From Flammulina velutipes (Eukaryota > Basidiomycota > Agaricomycetes > Agaricales > Physalacriaceae): a stretch of 64,000 nt of DNA. The translations under genes were made by a program, and so were the position numbers. Below, in pieces: positions 46,401-58,600 of the stretch. Position 1 is the stretch's first letter, and each line of letters begins with the position of its first letter. Below the pieces are notes generated by a model. The model did no database searches and was not told the DNA's origin. It was given only the letters and a program-made list of their open reading frames with translations. The DNA is taken from the NCBI GenBank assembly GCA_011800155.1, contig CM022368.1:248001-312000 (forward strand). Direction: 5' to 3'.

Positions 46401-46988
46401 GGGAAAGTGGAAATGGATCCCAACGCCTCTCGCGTGAGCGGTTTCGAGTCCGGACGAACGAAGATACACTGTATGTCGTTCATCGTCAGCTAGGGTTTTA
46501 GAAGCGGAGAACAGTGCCGGGGTTGTCTACGGAACAACAGCATGAGATGGGTACGCGGGTGGGAGACAGCGATAACTCACTGTATCAGCGTAAATGCTCG
46601 TAGACGACAGTCTGGTTTTCGTCCTCGTTGATGTGCACGTTCTCGCTGTAAGCCAGGAATGGGAACTTGGCGACTGTGCACAGCTCTCCGATGCGATAGA
46701 TCGGAGGCTCGACTAGGATATGGCACGCGCAATATCTGGCTCGTCGGGCGGGAGCACGTTTGATTCTTGCTTGTAAAGCAGTCGAACAGCTCAGACGCGA
46801 TTGGGACGGGAGATCGGTTTAGATTTTTTGCACTAGGAAATGGGTGTTAGGGGAGGGGAATGGGGAGGAGGGGAGAGATACGACGCACGTAGTATCAAGC
46901 TGATGTACATAGCTGGATGTTTTTGTGTCTGCGGCCTAAACACGCATCTCGAGAACACGGTAGGTGGGATCGACATGCGAGCCAAAAA
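46401..46988. repeat. Duplicated segment, copy 2 (partner at 44274-44856)
   Basis: Direct repeat of copy 1. On the minus strand the reading frame is longer here: RARYCACHILVEPPIYRIGE continues into LCTVAKFPFLAYSENV and ends QTVVYEHLR plus stop, without the 7-nt insertion of copy 1. I do not recognise the protein. The two copies flank the SAPS and paralogue fragments, suggesting the duplication and the insertions are connected. Confidence 0.75.
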
Positions 46989-47719
46989 AACATGGCAGAG
47001 CCAGACCGATACATAGCGTTGAGGAAGGCCATGGCCTCACCCAGTTTTGACTAAAGTGAACTGTTGCTGTTCAGCCATTGTGATACGTCCTAGCTATTCG
47101 AGCGGCGCTGGATTTGGGGTAAGCTAGAGAAATGAGAAGGAGAGTAAGACGCACTGTTTGCTGTCGGAATCTCCTGGATTTGCTCATCAGAGCTCCTCGC
47201 GTAGCAATGGTCCAATCGTTTCCGCCATCCGGGGACGCGTAAAGATATTCCAGATGAAATGTTCGATTTTGCATAGACGGGCAGCATAGGATAGAGGAGA
47301 CTCGCGGGAGCACTGCAAGGATGTTACAGATTGAATGCGCAGAAAGAGCAAGTCACTGCGTACATCGTCCATGTATCTTGAAGATGGCCGTCGTGCTCAT
47401 CGTTGTTCAAGAAAGAGAAGGGTGCGCGCCAGCGGCCCGGTTACCGCTCGTTTGTCTTAATCATCACCATCACCATCCCCGTAGTCCGTTTGCATGCTTG
47501 GATCTCCTGGAGACTGTATTCCGTTCACAAGAAACTTCATGGCATCGCTGGCCTCAAGAAAAATTGTTCGCCCAAAGTATTTGGTGCGTTGGCTTGGCGC
47601 AATTCCTTTTGTTGCGCTAATTCATCTTTTGTTCCAGTATTCCTCCTCTATACCATCGTGGCGCGTCGGATACTGAGCGGATTGCAATATCTCCAGTCCC
47701 ATTCTAACTTACCCTCGCG
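46989..47719. other. Decayed stretch, no gene resolved
   Basis: A minus-strand stretch near 47310-47187 reads CSRESPLSYAARLCKIEHFI and continues with further coding-like sequence, but it has no start, no splice partner and no family I recognise. Probably another gene remnant. Confidence 0.3.
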
Positions 47720-48971
47720 CTAGCAAGAACGAAACCGGATGAACGACGGCGAGTTGACGTCCCGAAAGCTTAGCTTCGTGCTCGCGTCAAACACACTCGT
47801 GATATACTTCACGTCTTCCTCTGTTCCGAAACGCGTACCCTTGAGACGGTCTGGATTAGGTCTATGAGCTTACGGGAGTTTTGAAGAACTTCGTTGAATG
47901 AATACCTTGAAGATATTGCTGAGCTCGTCGACTGACGAAGACTGAACCCTGTAAACGACCTAAATCGTACAAAGTTAGACGCCACATGTCTCATCAGAAA
48001 AATCCTAGAAGCTTACACTGAGTAGGCGCGATCTCTTCAAACGCTCCATTCTCCGTCTTCCGATATGCGCTCAAGTCAATTGTACCACCCCCAGCATCAA
48101 CGATAATCGTCCCTTTCGACTTCTAACATACGCCGCACTCAGAAAGAGTGCAAGGCCAAAGAAATAATATCTCACGTACCGTATCACTCTCGGAAAGTGT
48201 GCCTTGAGATACACAGAAGTGAAGACTTGCTTCTCCTTCCGTGACGAACTGCACACGCGTAGGCGCATCCCTCTCCTCAACTAGTCCGGCCATAACAGCT
48301 GCCTTGCGCATGATGCTCTGCTGCTGTCCTTCCCATCCATTCGGGTGCGCCAGCACGAACTCTATTTCGTTCTCGATCGACGTCCAGTAGGATTGACCGT
48401 TATACGTCATCTCAATGATGAAATTGCGCGTGCAGACAAAGAGGTATTGAATGAAATCAGCGAGAACATCGATGGGGCGTTTCCCATTCGGAAGCGGGGG
48501 GATATCGTCATCTGTAACGTGGTTCACAGAGAGCATCTTGGGACGAAGGTGGAGTTTGAACCTAAACATCAGTTTTAGTACTAATGAAGAAGTTGGATTT
48601 ACTAGAGATTGGCTTGCCATTCCACTTTGACATAATCCTTGTCGTCTACCTGCTCCAAAAAGGCTTCATCCGTCGCTTCAGCCCCAACGGCACGAACATC
48701 TCCCTCGGGACCATAATACACGATACTCGGAATCTTGGAGTTCCCTCCAACCTTCTGCTGGGCCGGAAACCTGAAAGAAATCAGCCCCTCTACTAATAAG
48801 CACAAAGGGTTTGTACACCTACCTTGTAACACCTTGAATGCTCGGAACTGCACCAGGCTCGAGTTTGGCGAAAGATGCCCCGGAGAAGGTTGTCCCTATG
48901 TCGAAGGCGATAACTAGTTTACGGCGAGGACCATCGTATGGCGCGCGGACGGGAGCAGCAGGGAGCTGCAT
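47720..48971 (-). pseudogene. Hsp70-12-like ATPase, truncated in the middle of the ATPase fold
   Basis: Exons 48971-48823, 48770-48618, 48561-48180, 48119-48017, 47959-47874 and 47839-47720 join in frame to 330 residues. The start is typical of the basidiomycete Hsp70-12A-like family: KLVIAFDIGTTFSGASF (phosphate 1 loop), then GGNSKIPSIVYYGPEGDVRA, VLAHPNGWEGQQQSIMRKAA and the phosphate 2 loop GTIIVDAGGGTIDLSAY. The chain then stops at SPSFIRFRSC followed by TAG, where family members continue for about another 200 residues including the second half of the actin-like fold. The bases after the stop (about 47719-47707) still look like exon running into a GTAAGT donor, so the stop is probably a recent nonsense change. 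No matching C-terminal exons were found downstream. Intron 2 (48562-48617) appears to use a GC donor. Confidence 0.72.
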
Positions 48972-49223
48972 CGTGGTAGGCTTAAAACAAGTGAAAGACC
49001 CTTACGGCTGCGTTTATATAACAGCTACGTGTCTTTGTAAAAGCCTGAAAGGGAGCGAGGTGATAAGGTATAGAGGGGTGTGGTAGTGGCGTAGCTTTTG
49101 GTTCCGTCTTTGTCACATTTGATGCCTTTCCAAAAAGGAGTACAAGGATATTTCTAGAAACAATTGAGAGAGAGTTAAAGTACATCAAAGAACTACATAC
49201 AATACGTGAAGAGTTAATCCACG

Positions 49224-49896
49224 TCAGCATTGTTGATCAAGAAGGGACGCCATCAGGACGACCTTTGTCTTCAAAGGAAGACTACGCGCCACCTCCTGGC
49301 TCTTTGTACCATGTACAGAGAGCTCTAATCCAAACTCCACAGAGCAGACTACTACCCCGTCACGACCCGCCCCGTCCCCATATGCGTCTTCCATCCTTTC
49401 GGGGTTGAAGGTCTTCCCGTCCTCTTCCACCATGACCAACTTGGCGTGCTGCGAAATCACATCTTCGCCCATTGTCCTATCCAGCCGAATGGCAGCGTTG
49501 ATGATTCCGTCGAAAGAAGCGCCAAATTTTGCAGTCAGCGAGGAATGGGCATCCTGCGTGTCAGTTGAGGTTTCGTTGTAGCCAGCTATATGTAACACAA
49601 GGTTTATGTCCCGATGGCAGCGCTCAATCGCCTTCGCCACGACTTCTGCCGGACGGGCATACTTGAAACGAGAGCGAGCCATAGCCCGCCAACGACCGGC
49701 ACTACGGGAGTCCTTATTGGACAAAAATCCAAATATCAGTTTTCCCACGTGTTCACGCCGAAATCAGTAATTTGGCCTCGTGAATGACGTGATTGTTCAG
49801 TTTCACCGAAAAATTCACGCTCTTCCCGATCGAAATACATTTTCACGAGGCTACCATCAGTTTTCAGAATGACAATCATATCATGCCAGAATGAGT
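49224..49896 (-). CDS. Unnamed basidiomycete-type protein, 3' two exons
   Basis: Two exons, 49896-49749 and 49701-49224, join in frame. They read SFWHDMIVILKTDGSLVKMY, AGRWRAMARSRFKYARPAEV (exon 2 start), IERCHRDINLVLHIAGYNE, an Asp/Glu-rich region with MEDAYGDG, and a basic end (LPLKTKVVL). I recognise no domain name; the balance of charged and hydrophobic residues indicates a soluble globular protein. The 5' exon is uncertain: an open minus-strand stretch at 50182-49990 (MSSGKNEAHAFGPDGHIVQA) ends at a GTGAGC donor, but its phase does not fit the acceptor at 49897, and it overlaps, on the opposite strand, the first exon of the HECT-like gene. Confidence 0.55.
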
Positions 49897-50117
49897 CTCA
49901 GCTTATCCAAAATGAGAATGACCTGTCCATTCACTTGTCAATCATCCTGCAGTCACCTCACATTCATCTGGGACATCTCTGACCACAATCGCTCACCTGC
50001 ACTTTCGATTTGGTCTTCAACACTCCTATCTGACATTGGCAATACACGTTCCTCACGATGCTCACATCCGCGGTTATAATATTTTCATCTAAGTCTTTCT
50101 CTTCCACCTTGACCACC

Positions 50118-53100
50118 ATGTCTGCTTGCACAATATGCCCGTCCGGGCCAAATGCGTGCGCCTCATTCTTTCCTGATGACATAGAATCAGTACGTCTATT
50201 CCTCTGCTACTCCCTTGTCTCCTTAATGATGTTATGTCTCCAAGGAAACTTGCTTCTGCAGTCATTCACAGCACGAGCATCGTGCAGTACGTATCCTTCC
50301 TCCTAGAGGAGGATGCACATATACAGGATGTCCTTTGTTCCAGGTGGTCAGTTATCTATAATAACCCCTCCCGAAGTATTAACTCATTGTCTATATCGTT
50401 CACAGGCAACTGAATGCACTATTACATTTCATGCTATCTGTGTCAACACTAGTACACCTTCGTCACTACCTTGTGGATATCAGTATAGCGCTCATCAACC
50501 CCAGTACGTTTCAACTCCTGACATTCAACAGGACAAATCTGTTAATACATTTGGCTACACAGTTTGACACCGCCGACTCGGGCAATATCTCCACAACCGA
50601 CACCAACATCTTATACTCCCCGTTCTGGAATGAACCTCCCAGCGCAGCGGATTGGCCAAGCAACGGCACGTGTCTACCCAGCTCCGTCTTCTCGCACTCC
50701 AGCTTCCAGCAATGAAGGACGTGTTCAACATTATACCAATCAAAATAGTCACCCTTTCGAGTCGTTAAGGTCTCAACTCAGTACGCAAGGATCTAAAGGG
50801 AAACGGACTTCCCGTGGCCAGTACCCTAAGACCCCTTTGATAGCAACTCCTTCATCGACTACAGAAACCTCCGTCGTCCCAGGTCCAGATATCTTTAAAC
50901 TCCGACTAGCATTTTTAGGACAAACCTTGGTTCGTGCATCTTTTTATGTACCATAAACTGTCCTGATAATTATACCTAGAACTCTATCGCGGAACAAAAC
51001 ACTGTTTTCAGTCAGGAAATCTATAGTCGCATTTCCAAGGAGGCCAAAATTCCTCCAGGTCGGATTCTCCAACTAGTGGCTCGTCTTGACCGCATGGGCC
51101 TCGTGATTAATGTCTCTATTCCCAAAAATTCTAACGCTGCAGCCATTCGGGAAATCTTAAAGGTATCCATCGAGTTGCATTGCATTGCCCAGGGTATCAT
51201 CATGGCAAGCGCACCTACCTTGGCAGGATCTCATACACATGTTCCGAACTGGTACTTCTTCAAGGCGTCTGCTCGGTTACACGGCCACAAGACACTTCAT
51301 CCAACACGAGTGTATACATATAACAGCAACTGGGATACCTCTCCTGGCGTTTCATACAAAGACCTGGAGAAGCTTTCTCAGCATGTAGATGTCGCCGGGG
51401 CTGGGGCCGCACCACTGCTTTTCATAGGTGAGCTCTTCATTCTTTCAATAATTTTATCGTCTATTCTAAAGGACAAACTAGGCTCTCGTTTTGGGTACTT
51501 CTCACGAGATTCCCACTGGTGCATGTCACTAAGAATTCAGGCTGACGAAGACTTGACTGCAGATGAGGTCCTTGACGATGTGGACTATCTATCACGCTCT
51601 CTTTGCCTTCCTTCCTGTCCAACTCACTCGAGCGATTCTTGGAACATGAGGATCTTGTTATTGGATGAAGTGTCGCATGATACCGATACCAGAGATTCAG
51701 ACAGCGCAATGGGGTACCCAGAGGAACTAGCCCCCCAGACGTCAGCCAACTTCTACGACCCTTTTAGGGTGTTGACAACCACCAATCAGACTGTTCAGTC
51801 TAATCCAACCGAGATGGAACACTCAGTGCGGTTTCCAACCTTCTTTGTATCTCGCATTGCTCAAACATGTATAGGCCTCTACACTAGCTGCTCAATACCA
51901 TACCACAGCATCGACTGGTATAGCCGAATTATCATCTGCACCTAGTACCTCTTTGGGGAGACGCCCCCGTGAGCGTAGCCTCAGTGAAGGAGCCCTACAG
52001 GCAATACTTCAGGTATTGAGTCTTACACCGCTGAATAACACTCAGCATTGACTGTCTCTCTACCAGGTCGCTCGAATGGAGCAGTCTAGGCCACAAGTGG
52101 CCTTGACAATCACCGACAGCCCTCCTAGGCGACCAACTCAGCGTCGCCGGGTGGAGCCTATATCTGACATTTCCGACACGGAGATTGAGATCATTCATCC
52201 ACCTTCTTACGCTCAGCGCTCACAACGTCGCCCTTATGACACCTATAGGATAGCTCAACGCTCATTTTCCCAGATGATTGAATACGATCATGACTACGTT
52301 CGAGGCATTCATCTCCAGCCTTGCGATTCTCAGAGTCCTCCTAGTGTCGCAGAATCAGTCAAAGAATTTCTCCATCATCTATACCGCCTTTGTGGCAGTC
52401 GAACATCTACCGAAGGATCACTTTGTGCTATCGAGCCCTCCATTCAATCTGGATTCCCCTTCCGGAATTTACTAGATGAAGATCGTGACCGTGTTGTTCT
52501 GTGCATCCTTTTCGTCATATTTTCTCTTAAAGATTTCTGATTCTTTACAGTAATTCCGCCGTCTATCGAGGACCTGTACGACAACTTCTTCAAGAAGTAT
52601 GCGACATAGCTCTTCACGGCGATGAATGGATTCAGACAGACTCTGAATTGCAGTACAATGTACTCAGCGTTGACGGACATCTGAATATCGGAACATCCTA
52701 CGTTGGACGTATTACTGCTATGGGTGTTCTCTGCACTCTCTGGATAGTTCGCTTACGATGCCTACCACCAGGTGTCTCGCCAGCTCTTTTCCAAGCACTC
52801 GTTGATGGGCCCGCTACTCTCGATGATCCAGAATGGTTGGAAGCACTCTTTCCTAAGCTTGCCTCTCTAGTTCGCCCTTGGCCACATACGTATGAGCCCG
52901 ATAACAACCCCTTCCACAACAAAAATCATCCGGACCATTCAGGTATCATCGCTATTATTGAGGGTTGCATGGACCTAAAGGTGAGTATTACGTGCAAGTA
53001 TTAGTAGAAGAGACGACTGATTCTATATCATTTAGGAAGAAGATCTCGGTGACTGGTCACATGAAGTTCTTGTTGGATGGCGCCCCAGCATTATCAACTT

Positions 53101-53991
53101 TGTGTTTTTACGAATTCCTTTCAATCGTAACGGGCAGTGGTGGTTAGATCAAACTGTAATCAAGGCTTTTCTGGACGGCGTCAACTTCCCTATGTCCTGT
53201 GATGAAAATGGACCAAGGTTCTTAGATGTTCGTCTTGTTGTCACTCTTTATTCCAGCGAGCTCAATATGTTATTTCACTAGATATTTGGATCGACTTGCA
53301 AAGATCTTCTCAAAAACATGACACCATCTCTTCGAATACTACCTGCAGACGTGAAGTGTCATATCAAATTTCACAACCATAATGATCGCCTGCAACCATT
53401 GGGTGATACCCTTCTCCCATACCAAGCCCTCTGGATCTCGCATTTTTGGCGCTGGATGAGTGGGTCAGGCCACGTCGATCACCCATTCATAAAGGTCTTC
53501 ATCCCTTACGATCATCATATCGGAGATCCTTTCTTTCGTACACGTAGCTTTCTACAGTACTGTACTGGTGCTGCTGTGATACCACAGGATAACCGCGTAA
53601 TCAAGGTACGAACATTATTCTCTTATATGTTCCTTGTTATTGAACGTAATACAGTTCTTCTTTCAAGAAGGACCTAACCAGCCATCTCCATCCGAAACTT
53701 CCTCAATGCCGAGCGTGAGTCATTTGGTTAGTATGCTCTTCCTATCTCATCTCCTGTTAACAGTCTACCAATGAACATCCAATTGAGGATCGCCATCAGG
53801 TGCCACTAGATGTCCACGCCTGTGCGTACGGTGGGAATATACCTCTAACACCTGATATCTGTACTCTGCTAGACATAGCGGAGCGCGAGATAGTCCAGAA
53901 TCCAGAGGTCGCAACATTGTTTGATGTTTATCTACATGGGACATTTGCTAGTAGTCAACGATTAGCAAGTTCCTCATTTACCGGGGTGTAG
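50118..53991 (+). CDS. HECT-like E3 ubiquitin ligase with Cys/His-rich N-terminus
   Basis: Thirteen exons join in frame to 1070 residues: 50118-50189, 50245-50286, 50352-50503, 50563-50929, 50980-51427, 51482-51868, 51909-52012, 52067-52500, 52551-52980, 53036-53227, 53282-53605, 53682-53714 and 53764-53991. The N-terminus is a putative zinc-binding module (CTICPSGPNACASFF, then ETCFCSHSQHEHR, ECTITFHAIC). A Pro/Ser/Thr-rich linker, a helical middle part and a basic patch (PPRRPTQRRRVEP) follow. The C-terminal half follows HECT folds: N-lobe VGRITAMGVLCTL and DGPATLDDPEWLEALFPKL, a KAFLDGVNFP segment, the C-lobe LQYCTGAAVIPQ, and the catalytic-Cys region VPLDVHACAYGGNIPLTPD in the last exon. 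It would accept ubiquitin from an E2 on that Cys (family knowledge). The 3' end is 98 bp from the convergent gene at 54090. No membrane segment. Confidence 0.72.
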
Positions 53992-54089
53992 AAATATCAA
54001 GTTATGTCATTCGATTTTTTTCTCGCGTTGTAAATGAAGAATCAGTACTAAACTGGTGGTTATGTATACACGCATCTGACTATCTCTTG

Positions 54090-55579
54090 CTAGATTAAAG
54101 GTAGTGTTGATAAATGCTGCTCTAATGTTAGATAATTCCATTGAAGACTCGGCCATCCATATAGTTCTGTACGAAGCTGTTCAACAGTGCACGCAAAAGG
54201 ATATAGAGAACAGTAAACCGGGCTCGCCAATATCTGTTCCCTCGACAGACGCTGGGTGATTTCCTGAAGAGAACCTTCCAGTAATCGCATAAGCGTCTTT
54301 TTGTTGCGGTAGGTTGAGGGTGAAGATGGCGAACTCCAAGCGGCCACATCCTTATGCTGGATAATCGATGGTACACCTTCGATATCCATAACAACCTGCG
54401 CGCATCCTGGTTTTGTAGGATCCAATTTGAGATCTCCACAGACATGCTCTATCAGACGATGTCGCAGGTACATCCGATAGGCCGGTCCAATGATCTTTCC
54501 ATGGATTTGAACCGAAGGAGTATGTAGAAACGTCAACGTATCTTGAAACTGAGGATATCGTGTAGAGAGGAAGTGAGGAATAAGATCGTCTGTATGCAAT
54601 GTAGCCGTATTGATAGTGGAGGAAATGTTGGACGATGTAGTTGAGGTGGTAGATGGCAGTGTCACGAAGCTGGACATAGGAGACCTGGTGACGAAAGTAA
54701 CCGTAGAAGGATTGGATGACAAAGAGGTAATGAATGTTGGTGCTGCGGCGACATCGCAATTGTCCTGTGGTCTAGTAGTCTGATGCATAGGAAAGATATG
54801 TCCTTCTTGTTCTGCGATCTGTATGCATACAATCATATTTTGTCGATAATTCTCTGTCGAATTGGACACAGAAGCTGGTGTTTCAAGGATAACTATCAAT
54901 AGTTGAATAGACGCAGGCAAGAGAGAACTTACAATGCTCGCTGGAACGCTGAGAATACATATTCTCAAGGAATGCTTGCAGCCATGTACTGTTTGTTGTC
55001 TCGAGTGGGTGCGAGCTAGCAATCGTCCTGATATTGTCCATATTTGCTGGGTCCGGTATAGTAGTAGAGGACTGCAGGTCGTTCTCGCCTGGAGTGGGAA
55101 CACAGTCCTCGGGAGTGGGGTCCAATGTTCTACATTCAAAGTCGCAAAAAGCTATATTTGCGCCAGATAATGCCAAGGTGTTGGGCGTAGGAAGTGACGG
55201 ATGTGGCTCTTCTGCATCACTTTCACTCGTCGTAGATAGGAAAAGAGGTGGTTGTTCTGAAGGAGACCGCCTGGGTGAGGAAGCATTGTAGATGGAAGTC
55301 TCCAGCGAGGACAGTGAAGATAAGGACGAATATGGCGACGTAACATGGAGAGGAGCTACATCCAGATTTAGGTATTGCTGAGATAAACTGACAACTGGAC
55401 AGCTCATTAGTGATATATCATTAAGCAAAGAATTACGCACTTTCTGTCTCAGTAATAGGTGCGATATCGTACGGATTCTCTATGACCGGGTTGGTTGCTA
55501 TGGTAGGCAAGAGTCGTCCATTTGCTGCTCGAGGGCGGCCACGCATATTAGCTTTGCGTCGAGACGGTGTCTTTGACAT
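54090..55579 (-). CDS. 467-aa protein with AT-hook-like basic start, function unknown
   Basis: Exons 55579-55441, 55394-54933 and 54892-54090 join in frame. The start (SRRKANMRGRPRAANGR) contains an RGRPR core, as in AT-hooks that bind DNA in the minor groove. Residues 60-200 are Ser/Pro-rich and probably disordered. The C-terminal 170 residues look folded (HTPSVQIHGKIIGPAYRMYL, LIEHVCGDLKLDP, KTLMRLLEGSLQEITQRL). I recognise no enzyme motif. The gene lies between the HECT-like gene, on which it converges, and the chromodomain gene, which is upstream on the same strand; the gap to the chromodomain stop is about 100 bp. The DNA-binding role is inference from the RGRPR patch only. Confidence 0.62.
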
Positions 55580-55678
55580 TTTAGAATAGGTTCCCTTGGT
55601 GAGATTAAAAGCGGAGAAAGAGTTTAAAATGCACACGTGATTTTTAGATCGTAATTCGTTGGCGCTAATTCTATACAA

Positions 55679-58600
55679 CTAGAAGTCTTTAAGCCATTCT
55701 ACCAACTTCTCCCGATCAACTATCAGAGGCATAGGAAAGCCCTCATCCTTCCAGTCCTGGTCATCTCTAGCCTCTACCAGTAATCTCTCGACACAGTCTC
55801 TAATATTCGCCTTGGTCAAAATATTATACCATCGGATAACCTTGCATAGAAGATGTTCAACAAAGATGGCGTTAAATCCAAGAGTCGTCTTGTCCTCAGG
55901 TGAGAGATAATGATCAAGAAAGACGTAGACACATTTGAACGCTTGAAGAACGTCTTTCTCTCCTAGAGGGAAGTTGAGTAAAGTAAGATACCAAATATAA
56001 CAAAGACTCACCGGAATTCCGAACATCAAAGCCCAGTACAAGAAGTCCCTTCAAAGCTCCTTTGCGATTCTGGAAGGTTAATTTAGCCATATCTTCCACT
56101 GAAGCTGAACGACACAGTCCGACGATTGCCATGAAGTTGACAACCTGCATACGTGTGATGCTCTTGAGACCAAATCCTTCGACACTTAGAGAGTCGATCA
56201 GATTTAGGGCATCAGAATAGGATGGCAGACATTCCCCGTCAACTGTAGAATAATCCCGGTCAAATAGGCTTTCTCCAAGAAAGTTGCGCCACGCTTTACG
56301 AGTTTTGGATGAGAACATGGGCTTGAACCGCGCTCGTAGATCTCTTTCCTCTCCTTTGACCGGCCTGACATCAAGCATCCAGCTAAACTGGCCCCAGCAC
56401 GACCCATCCGCAATACGCATAGAACGAGATTTATGTTCGTTTAGTCTTTGGTACTTGTCAAAGAATTCCGCACAGTCATCTGCACTTGTGAACCACTTTC
56501 CAGTCAGATGGTTCTTCAGGAAATCACGAGTCCGATATCCCTGCCCAGTACCAAAGCGAACAAGGATGTTCGCCAAACCATGCTTGGATGTAAGAAGGGA
56601 CGAACAGGAAAGGAGGTTGTCGGAGAGGAGATGCTGGTGATGGTTGGATACGCGGATGGGATTGACATGATCAGGATTAAGTGTAGCAGAGTGAGCGCTG
56701 GTGTGAATATCGCGACATTGTAGAATTCGGTGAAGCGGCTCAAGATATGCACTGTTGCCTGTGTGGAATGCAATCACATCCCGGAGCATTACAGAGATGA
56801 AGCCAAGTGAAGGATGACCAACGAAAGGACATAGCTTTGAGAGTGGTGTTCCAAGTGGTACTGGTACGCCACTGATGTCGATTTGCATATTTTTGGCACG
56901 ACGCATCCGTACTCGTCTCCCAGATGATAGTTTGAGGTTCGTTGTATGCTCCACAATAAAGTGGGCAGCAGCAGCAAGGCAGCGGCTCTTTTCCTGAATG
57001 TCTGGAAGAAGAGGCTGCGTCTGTAGCCAGTCACGTAGTTGCGCGGTTCCCTCCTCTGGATCCTTCAAGATGGAGTTAGCTGTTTGTGCAGCTCGCTGGT
57101 CTCCAAAGAGTGTCCAAGGGCTCTTTAGAGCTCTCTCTACCTGCTCGCAACACAGAACACCATCATCATCAAAAGTGTCAACTAAAGCCTCTATCATCGC
57201 CCCACGGACAATCCATACGGCTCGAGAATCAGATCCTAAGACTGGCTTAGCAGCTCCAAGCACCAAATGTTCCGATACAAAGTCAAGTATAACTTGCTCA
57301 GTAAGCGGCTTGAGACGTTCCGGAGAGCGATATGATATTTGAGGAAGGGTGAGAGTGATAGTCGCTGTGGCAGAAGGGATGAGAGGCTTTAACACATCCA
57401 CTGATAATAGGACATGCTTCATGGAGCCAGGAAGCTTGGCAAAGGATAGCCGCTCCTTCCTCAGGTACTCGAACATTGTATCCATTGCCTGTACGATGGC
57501 TGCTACGGTGGGAGAAAATGCTGGATAAAGGTTGGACAGATGATTGTCATGATACGCCTGAAGTAGAGATGCCGAGAGATGTGGACCGTATTCTGTAAAC
57601 CAGTTGAAGATGAAGAGATATGCGCGTCCTCGAGCCTGCTGCATTACCAACCTCTTTGCTTGATCTTCTATGCCTGTGGAGGCAATAGAAGCAGCGTCAG
57701 AGAGATAAGGTATAACGCTGAGTGCTAGCTCTTGGGTAAAGTCCTCTCTGGTTTCCAAGCGAAGACTGACTTCCTGAAGTCGAGCACTAGCTTGTAGGAT
57801 AGAAGATGTATCATGCCGTAAGTGAGGCGCATAATGATCCTGTTTCAGGATCTCGCAGTGCGCTTGCATAGACTGATACATCTCGTCGATATGTGATCCC
57901 GACGTGAAGAGACTTTCCAGAGCCTCATAGCTGTGACCGTGAGGGGATTGTTTTGCTGATGTGCGCTTGTGGAACTGCAAAATTAGATCCTCCGCCACTC
58001 TAATTGAATGTAGGTCAATTTTATTCCGTTCAGAACATTGAAGATTAACGTACTCTTGAATCTTGACTTCTGGTTCCCACGTATCATACGCTTGACCAAA
58101 TCCTTTCCAGCGAATGCGGTATTCCTTGCCTCCCGACTTCTATCTCACAGTTAACAAATGACGTATCTATGTAAATTAACACTTACGGGATTAATCCGCT
58201 CTCCCGTTACAAAGGAGAGCTCATAGAATGGAATCTCCTCCTCGTCCTCCTTGTCATCGTCCTCCTCATCTGAATCATCACCAGAGTGAGTGTTCTCCTC
58301 AGAGGAGCTACACCCTGTAGCGTCTTGCTCATGAATAGACTCATCTTGTAATTCCCCCTCTATCTCCCTCTCTTGAACTCCCTTATCTCTCTCTCTATCG
58401 CTGGGGACAGCTCTAACGGTAGCACCAGCAGTACTAGCACCGTCACTGATTAGAGGGTTTGCCCTTGGTTCCATCTGAGTAACGTCTCCTTCACCATTAT
58501 CCATGCCTGCATCAGCAGCCCCATTATCTCCTTCTCTCTCTCCTCCTTCCTTCCTCGTACTACCCCCTTGCACAGTGTTCCTCACACTACCTCCCGAGCC

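Noticed and set aside
47403..47723. Plus-strand open stretches opposite the end of the Hsp70-like gene
   Set aside because: No motif and no splice partners; antisense noise.
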